From contig OU452198.1 in NCBI GenBank assembly GCA_911728435.2, positions 45,041,902-45,105,901 of the forward strand: a stretch of 64,000 nucleotides of DNA, in the 5' to 3' direction. A program made the position numbers and the translations under genes. Below the pieces are notes generated by a model, which searched no databases, was not told the DNA's origin, and saw only the letters and a list, made by a program, of their open reading frames with translations. The DNA comes from Apoderus coryli (taxonomy: Eukaryota > Arthropoda > Insecta > Coleoptera > Attelabidae). Shown here in pieces: positions 57,201 to 64,000 of the stretch (position 1 is the stretch's first letter; the number at the start of each line of letters is the position of its first letter).

Positions 57201-58943
57201 CACCGCAAAATGTTGTACCTCCTGATTGTGTTATGTACAATCCAACTTGATAAGGAAATTGATGTGGAGTCGCCACAACTCCTCCAATTACTCTTGGAGT
57301 TACAGCGGAGGATGACGAACTTCTTTGGTTTGGATGGACGAATTTCTTAACGAACTTGGTATTACCCTGGAAATATGTCTGTTTCTTTAGTTTTCAAATC
57401 GCCTGGATGATTGCAAGATTCATGCTGCTTATGCTTACGAAACCAAGGATGAGCTTAGAACCTGCTTATATTGCTGTGAGATCGGTTCGTAAATGATTCT
57501 GTGGCATACTTTTACAGATTTACGATAATCTAGTACTTTTAAAAAATAATTTCTTAAACTTTCTACGGAACAGGCGTCGTTTACCTGTAGGAGCCCTGAA
57601 CCTCGCTGGGTTCACGAAGAACATGAGGACTATTATATGGAAGCACTTTCCAAAGGATTAATGAACACTTTGCCGTGAAATCAACAGCTTAGATGTATTT
57701 TTTTGGCGTTTCAAGTCGCAGTAAAATAACTATGCCTGTAATAAGACACCACGCCACTGGTATTATGTATACTAGTTGGGTGATTTTATAGATATTTTCT
57801 ATTAGTTTGAGAAATAGAATATTTTTGTCAATATTATTTTAAGTAGATTGTTAACAAATGTTCTGTTTTCTATCTATCTTATCGTTTATTCATATAGGTT
57901 TTACCAAAAGCAATAAATACGTCTACAAGTAGGTACATGAATAACAAAAATATATAATTTTTGTCTGTTTTCTTTGTTCAACTTTTAGAAACAGATGGAC
58001 CGTGTTTTCTTGTTCGAAGAATGACATGTTTTAAATACAGAGTGATCTCACTTTTGAACATCGAAACGCCTTCATGTAAATTAAATGTCGGGCTTTTATT
58101 ATATTATATACAGAAGCTAGTAGTTGGGGAGTGACAAGGTTTCCCATACCAAAGAATAAATATAAAGGGCGCCGAAAATATGAACATGGGTTTTCATCCA
58201 GTTAGCTTTTCCGGAGATTAAGAAGTCATTATATAATCGTAGTGTCTTGTTGATCTTTTGAAAAATCTCCAACATAGGACATCTTAACAATTAAAAACCA
58301 TTATTACAGTCGACATAAAAATGTATTTTATTTCTGAATCGCTCACTCTGTAGCTGTATAAAGGGGTATATTGTAAAAATGCCTTTTTTTCTGCTTGGCT
58401 ATTTTCAATCTAGGTACCTATTTCTCATGTATGTTAAGTGTTTTGGAAAGACAATCGGATTTTCGAGTTTAGATTCGTTTTAGCCTTGGTAGAGTCTAGA
58501 TGTGATTTCTAATTGTATAAAGTTTCTTAATAATAATCTAAGTTCAAGTTCAGTAAGTTCTTTGTTAATTCTTTTAATTCCAATAAATTTTTATAAAGAT
58601 TAAAGTTGTTTATTTTAGTAATTGAAATAAATTCAGTTTTCAATTGTAATTAAAGTTTCGTATCAGAATTAATATAATTATTCGTAATTATATTAATTTT
58701 CCTATTTTAAATTGTACATTAATGAATACGATTTTCTTCTACATTTTCATTCTCGTTTAATTAGTTTAGTCTTTTTTTTTATTTATACATATTTATTTCT
58801 TTATTAATTTTAATTATTAAATTAGTTGTTTTGAATTATTTAGATGCGTAAAATAATTACAATCAACTTACATCAAAAGGAGAACCAGTTGAAAATTCGA
58901 TTATTAAAAGTCCTAAAACTGTAATTAACACTTTAACTTCCAT
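54230..58943 (-). CDS. Secreted chymotrypsin/brachyurin-like serine protease 2
   Basis: Exons 58943-58872, 57366-57149 and 54785-54230 join in phase to 281 residues. A signal peptide ([20 protein letters not shown]) is followed by a propeptide and the activation site PRVIGG. The triad is complete: His in LTAAHCV, Asp in INDIAVVNL and Ser in [11 protein letters not shown]. Residue 189 is Gly and residue 226 Gln (CEMSMPQVF), so the pocket is neither trypsin-like (Asp189) nor classical chymotrypsin (Ser189). It is closest to brachyurin-type insect digestive enzymes. The last exon is about 92% identical to that of protease 3. Intron 2 contains an LTR-type sequence at about 55600-56597. Confidence 0.93.
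55600..56597 (-). mobile_element. Probable LTR with adjacent primer-binding site
   Basis: On the minus strand the sequence starts TGTAACGAAGTTAC at 56597, a common retroelement LTR start. About 975 bp later it meets TGGCGCCCGA (plus-strand 55612-55621), the usual tRNA-Lys-type primer-binding site placed right after a 5' LTR. The segment 55860-56480 is much more GC-rich than its surroundings. No second LTR and no gag/pol are seen, so at most one LTR and a leader remain. The exact LTR 3' boundary is uncertain. Confidence 0.55.
57735..58870. repeat. Intron 1 sequence of protease 2 that recurs near 61900-63060
   Basis: Several blocks reappear in the same order 3' of protease 3: 'acaccacgcca' followed by 'gttgggtg' and 'ttttatagatatttt', 'ttcatgtaaattaaatgtcgg', 'cgttttagccttggtag', then 'agtctagatgtgatttctaa', and 'taattattaaattagttgtt'. 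In the second location the middle is replaced by a LINE. This is the trace of a segmental duplication in the protease cluster. Confidence 0.75.
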
Positions 58944-59381
58944 AGTACCGATTAATCGATACTAAGTAAATCTCTAGCTGCAGTTTACTTACTAGTCAAG
59001 AAATTAAATTGTAAATCACTTTGACACCGTTTAAATTCTATTAATTTATCTTAAATTAATCTATACTTACTTCAATCTTCAATAATAATAATAATCAAAC
59101 ATTTTGTTACGTAGGTACCTAATCAGTTTTTTAAAGAAATGCTTTTGTTATTGTTTCCAATTTTTATGAATAAAATACAATTTATAATCTTATCAAATTG
59201 TTGTGTCTGAACATGATTTCGAGAACAGATAAATCGCTTTGGGAGAAAAATTCAATTTGTCGATTGAGATTATTGTACAGGGTTGCTCAAACTTAAACTG
59301 CATAACTTCATCTGTGTGTTGTAGGTATAGAATTTTTAATGTCAATTGAAATCACCAAAAAAACTCTCGGCGGCATACATC
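58944..59381. other. 5' flank of serine protease 2 (minus-strand promoter side)
   Basis: AT-rich sequence upstream of the start codon at 58943, presumably with the promoter. No clear TATA box can be singled out among many AT runs. A decayed DDE transposase begins beyond the hAT insertion. Confidence 0.35.
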
Positions 59382-60536
59382 CAGGGGCGTAGTGACCAGT
59401 GTTCCACGGAACACGTGCCCGGTATCCTCAAGGGGCCCGGTACTGCATTCTGCATCTTTTTTATATTAAATAAATACCTATAAATTTTAGGATTTTTGTT
59501 ACATCTATTTGACTTGATTTTCAATTTTCTTTCGTTAGTACGGTACTGCCTATTCAAGATTCCCCTGCACTGTGCTGCCCTCTACTTGACTATCGCTCAA
59601 ATACGAAATGTGTTACCAATAATGCCCTTTAAAATACTTTATTTTCGCTCAGCAAAAATAATGCAGGTCTGTCTCACGGAAAAATCATTGATGATGACTA
59701 CTATCGAATCGAAACGTCGAGATCATACTTGAGTTATACCTTATTCTAGAAAACAAAATTGAAAATACAGGTCCGAATTAAAAAAAAAAACAAAGTTGAT
59801 GGTGGCAGCTGTAAGGTAAAACGGCGGACGTTAATTTTGAAAGTGCCGTCTTGTAGACATATGCGAACCATTAAACTCTAGATTTTAAACTTTGTGTCGA
59901 AAATCAATAGTTTTCAAAATATTTAAGAAAATAAAATTCGGCGTTTTTCACAAATCGTCATCATCAATGATTTTTCCGTGAGACAGACCTGCATTATTTT
60001 CGCTCAGCAAAAATAATGCAGGTCTGTCTCACGGAAAAATCATTGATGATGACTACTATCGAATCGAAACGTCGAGATCATACTTGAGTTATACCTTATT
60101 CTAGAAAACAAAATTGAAAATACAGGTCCGAATTAAAAAAAAAAACAAAGTTGATGGTGGCAGCTGTAAGGTAAAACGGCGGACGTTAATTTTGAAAGTG
60201 CCGTCTTGTAGACATATGCGAACCATTAAACTCTAGATTTTAAACTTTGTGTCGAAAATCAATAGTTTTCAAAATATTTAAGAAAATAAAATTCGGCGTT
60301 TTTCACAAATCACTCTGTATTTCAGAAACTAAAACGAATTTGCCTACATAGTAAAGAGAATTTAAATAGGCATCAAAAACTGCAACTTTTGTCTAATTTA
60401 ACTAACTCCCTTTTTATAATTTTTAGTTTTTATATTTTAAATTGTGCTTTGGTTAAGTTTGTTTGATTTCTTAATAAACGTATAAATATTGGTACTTTGT
60501 TTTTCAAGGGGTGTGGCGGTCATCACTACGCCCCTG
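59382..60536. mobile_element. Non-autonomous hAT element with perfect 8-bp target duplication
   Basis: The ends are CAGGGGCGTAGTGACC and, reverse-complemented, CAGGGGCGTAGTGATGACC. The 8-bp duplication 'catacatc' lies at 59374-59381 and 60537-60544. There is no transposase. Inside, a 316-bp segment is present twice, 59641-59956 and 59996-60311, essentially identical. A 39-bp inverted copy of the segment's own start (plus-strand 'gtcatcatcaatgatttttc' onward) lies between them. Confidence 0.93.
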
Positions 60537-60544
60537 CATACATC

Positions 60545-60785
60545 TATCAGTTTGGAGGCATGGCCGTATCATTATTTTAGCTAGAATAAAAGCAAATTTA
60601 TACATACATATATTTGGTGTTTGAATAATTTGTTGCGTTGTCCATAACAATAATTGAATTACTCGGAATGTTTGGTAGCAGTTGTTCAGCCATACATTTT
60701 TCAAATAATTCAGCATTCATATCTTCATGATAATCTGCAGAGGATTCGCTTATATTTTTAGCAGTGAGTATCAAACGTCTCGTCT
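60545..60785 (-). mobile_element. DDE transposase remnant (target of the hAT)
   Basis: The minus strand reads ADYHEDMNAELFEKCMAEQL and LPNIPSNSIIVMDNATNYSN, matching the 'DYHEEMNxxxFxxWFxxQLLPNLPxxSVIVMDNAPYHS' block of insect DDE_3-type transposases. The frame ends after ~80 codons. The hAT inserted immediately downstream of this block. Confidence 0.65.
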
Positions 60786-62260
60786 AAATAAACTATATAA
60801 CTACCTGACTGACGATAATCGTTATCTTTTCTAAGCATTCTTCCCGCAATTGTACTATCCTTCTTGATTCCATTACAGCGATTCTATTGTCAATTTTTTA
60901 TATTTAAATCCGCGGTGTATTTGTATTTCCCGCAGTGTGGCCAAGCAATTGGAAATATATTGTTCAGTGGTACAATTAAATAAATTATATCAAAAAAAAG
61001 AATTCACAACAAAAAAATAAATGAAGAATATTATTTAAACAGGTATCTATATAAACACAACAATTAAATCCTAGAAAATGTGAAAATTTCAAATTAAATT
61101 ATAAATATAGACTTTTAATTTAATATAAACTAGATAAACCATAATTATAGGTAAGATGTCTGCCAAATACTATAGTTGTCCCACATTTGTTTTTGTCCTT
61201 TCTTTCATCAGTGACAGTGATTTTGTCCGATATGTCACAAAATATATATAAAATTTGTGTTTTATAATAATAAATCTTATTTCACATTAGTGACAAAAGT
61301 AACATGTGTGACAAAAAGGTAAACAGTTAAGAATTGCTAAATTCTTAATACCTACTTCGAAAACTAATTAGTAAAAATGTAAGAGTAGATTTCGTAGTAA
61401 ACAAAATTACATTATTAAAAGTTTGCATCTCTCTTTGTTACTGAGAAGTAAAATCAAATAAAGTTGAAGTATGGTGTAACTACCTGCGGCAACACTGCTC
61501 GGAGACATATATATTGGAGTTTATAGTTATCACTTTGAAGTTTGCGAGAGCGCAACCGAGGTATTTCTTTGTTTCAGAGATGCCATTGTGTGACGAAAAT
61601 GTACGCATTTCGATGTTCTTCATAAAAAGAAATGCTTCGTAATACTAAGTCCTACATTTACAAAATTTATTAAAACATAATTAAATGTATTACTCAGTTA
61701 GATTCCCTGAGCACAGGTAGATGATCATAAATATCAATTCTTAAAAACACGACAACGTATTAAACTAAAAATACGTTTTTCTCCTCGGTCTAAATATTAT
61801 ATTATTACACAAGTCCTGCATGTTTTATTTTTTATAACAAGTATTCATTTAGTAAGCAAGATCTCAACTCTAAGATGGCCACCAAAAATTTCGCTATCCT
61901 GGCAAGCAAGTGTGTAACAAAACACCACGCCACCCTGGTATCAGAGTTGGGTGGTTTTATAGATATTTCTCTTCGTTTTATAGTTTTATACCTATCGTGT
62001 CTGAAAGCCTAATCTTTTCGTAAATATTATACAACATCTGTAAGTAACAAATTGATTATTATCTTTGGTACCTTAACAAATGTTCCTAAAAGAACTGATA
62101 CCTAGAAAACGACCTTTTTCTAGACAAAAATGTTGTGTTTGTTTATGAGTTAGTCCAAAGATAAATGCATATATTAGAAACGATAACCAGATGTTTCAGT
62201 TATAGGATGGCCAAACTTCACATTCAAGATTCTCGAAATATCTTCATGTAAATTAAATGT
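60786..62260. other. Intergenic, no confident gene
   Basis: Mostly AT-rich. A 23-codon open stretch on the minus strand at 60873-60805 starts with ATG (MESRRIVQLREE) and ends at a GT donor, but I find no partner exon. From about 61900 the sequence resembles intron 1 of protease 2. Confidence 0.4.
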
Positions 62261-62269
62261 CGGACTCTT

Positions 62270-62800
62270 ATTATTATAAATATAATAATAATAAATAAAT
62301 AAATAATTAATTCTTTATTTAGTTTAAAAGTACTATTACATGACAATACATGAAAATCCCATTAATAAGATGTAAGGTGTATTTTTAATTCATTTTTAAA
62401 CTCATTTAAACTAGCAATGCTTCGAATATTCAAAGGCAGTGAGTTGAAAAGTCTAAGGCCTTCATTAAAAACCGAATGGCACAAAAAATCTTTATCAGTA
62501 AATGAAATATTAAATGCATTATTTGATCGAAGGTATCGTTGATGAAGTTCACCTCGTTTCTTCAAAAACTCTTTCAAATACTTTGGAGTATTCATCCTAA
62601 TTATTTTATATATAAAAACTAAAGTTGCCTTTTCAACACCCTGCCGAACAGGCAACCAACCCAAAGCACTTAACATATATTGTATTGGAGTATAAGTGTA
62701 ACAATTTAATATTATTCTCATACATTTATTTTGCAGAATTTGCAACCTATTAATATCTTCTTTGGTACATCAAAGAAGCAGTGTTGAACAAAATTCGACC
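62270..62800 (-). mobile_element. LINE C-terminal fragment with simple-repeat tail
   Basis: A 127-residue minus-strand frame (62745-62362) has LQNKCMRIILNC, MLSALGWLPVRQGVEKATL and ECHSVFNEGLRLFNSLPLNI-type sequence, the domain after the RT in CR1/Jockey-like elements. The 3' end is an (AATA)n run near 62286-62310. It is inserted into the duplicated protease-intron sequence. Confidence 0.8.
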
Positions 62801-63386
62801 GTTTTAGCCTTGGTAGGGTCTAGATGTGATTTCTAATTTTATAAAAAATTAAATATTTTAATTTGTTTTTGGACTTATAGATTTTTCACAGTTAAGAATT
62901 ATTTTCTAGTTTTGTTTTAAAGTATACCAGTATAAAGACTAAGTCCATTTCTTTTCATTCTGAAGTAGTGAATTTTTATAAGTATAAGTATATGTTGTTA
63001 TTCATTTTCTTTATTAATTTTAATTATTAAATTAGTTGTTTTGAGCCCAAACCTTTGCGTTTTATTTCTAATAAAGTTTTCGTTATGTTGTTGACAGAAG
63101 GGTCTACTTTCAAAAATAGGACAAAAAGTATATTGCAACAAGGGTCGCAAAAGGATTTCTAAAACAGTTACAGCCCCTTAAAAGGGAATAATATTTACTT
63201 CCTACAATTCTACAAAATTAATTTCAATTAAATTCATTGAGCGGCATTCTGGACGAAAAATTGTCCAGAAAATGTATTTATATTTTCTGGTCGATCTTAA
63301 AAAAAAAACAATGTTTTTAGTATGTTGGTTATTTAGCAATCATATCAGGTTGCCTGAATGGTAAATAGCCTCGTTTATACATTATT

Positions 63387-63942
63387 TTAATAGTCAATAT
63401 CCGAGTTACTCTTAATCCAATCATGATACATCGTTAGTCGCGTAAACACTTGCGGCATCGACATTTCACAACTCGCATAACCAAATGAAACAACACCAAC
63501 TTGCACGCCATCTACCGTTAACGGTCCACCACTATCTCCATTACAGATTCCTTTATTGTTTGCACCACTCAGACACATATGATTGGGCGTTACAACAGTA
63601 CGAAAAGGATCGATAGCACTACATGCGGCATTGGTCAGAATTTCATTCGTGACATACATCAATACTGGTGTGACAGTAGTTTGAGCGTCATTTGTCTTTC
63701 CCCAGCCGGCCACAGTACCAATTGCGCCTGCGTACGTGTTCGTTCCAGTGGCGACCTTGATCGTTTTGATGTTCTCATTCAGAGTAATATTTTGGCCGAG
63801 ATTAACCATTGCAATATCGTTAATCAATTGGGATTTGTCCCAACCAGAGTGGTATACGTAATTGGTGGTTGTAATGCGGATTTGGGTTGGTTCATTTTGG
63901 TCGATGTAGTGAGCGCCTAGTCGAGCTTCTATACTCAAGGCC
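63387..63942 (-). CDS. Serine protease 3, last exon only (5' exons outside window)
   Basis: The exon begins after a tttcag acceptor at 63942 and ends with the stop at 63387, exactly like the last exon of protease 2. It keeps Asp in INDIAMVNLG and Ser in [11 protein letters not shown]. It differs from protease 2 at about 14 of 183 residues, mainly in the surface loop WDKSQLIND and at YASCEMS. The exons with the signal peptide and catalytic His should lie to the right of the window. It is a recent tandem paralogue. Confidence 0.92.
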
Positions 63943-64000
63943 CTGAAACAAAATTACTTAGTATATAAGGGGTTTATTTTTCAATAAATAATAGCGGACA

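Overview
The window is nuclear DNA of an arthropod, most likely an insect and perhaps a beetle. The evidence is AT-rich DNA, GT-AG introns, a ZAD-type C2H2 zinc-finger gene, a cluster of brachyurin/chymotrypsin-like digestive proteases, and dense mariner, hAT, Gypsy and LINE debris. I reconstructed exons by eye from splice sites, reading-phase continuity and recognisable family motifs.

Left third. A long plus-strand gene (432-15816, 14 exons visible, 5' end outside the window) encodes a protein with an ATP-grasp (PPDK-type) domain, a middle region and a C-terminal swivelling phosphohistidine domain. This is the layout of rifampicin phosphotransferase-like dikinases, usually labelled 'putative PEP synthase' in insects. 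Its introns are full of LINE and mariner debris and of two local duplications that copied pieces of its own exons. Just downstream is a compact six-exon SLC10A7 gene (16166-17627).

Middle. A THAP-domain gene with an apparent frameshift (minus strand, 18628-19266) lies divergent to the chaperonin gene CCT6 / TCP-1 zeta (20340-24019), whose fourth intron carries a mariner with both terminal repeats. After a LINE-rich stretch come CXXC1/CFP1 (minus strand, 26715-28733) and, divergent from it, myotrophin (plus strand, 29267-33982), whose second intron holds three LINE fragments. A ZAD plus six-finger C2H2 gene follows (35012-40252). Its second intron holds a three-level nest: a LINE remnant, a hAT element with a perfect 8-bp target duplication inside it, and a Gypsy fragment inside the hAT.

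Right third. An intergenic repeat zone (40.3-43.7 kb) includes a 784-bp foldback element and a GC-rich palindrome. It is followed by three minus-strand secreted serine proteases. The first spans about 10 kb because a LINE with an intact 935-aa ORF2 and a tandem array rich in the palindrome TCGCATGCGA sit in its introns. It has Ala at the usual Gly193 position. The second (54230-58943) is complete. The third (63387-63942) is represented only by its last exon, about 92% identical to that of the second. A non-autonomous hAT with a perfect 8-bp target duplication lies between the last two.

The host genes are unrelated housekeeping and digestive genes, not an operon. The strongest candidates for something unusual are the dikinase-like gene with its exon duplications, the palindrome-rich array, and the G193A protease.
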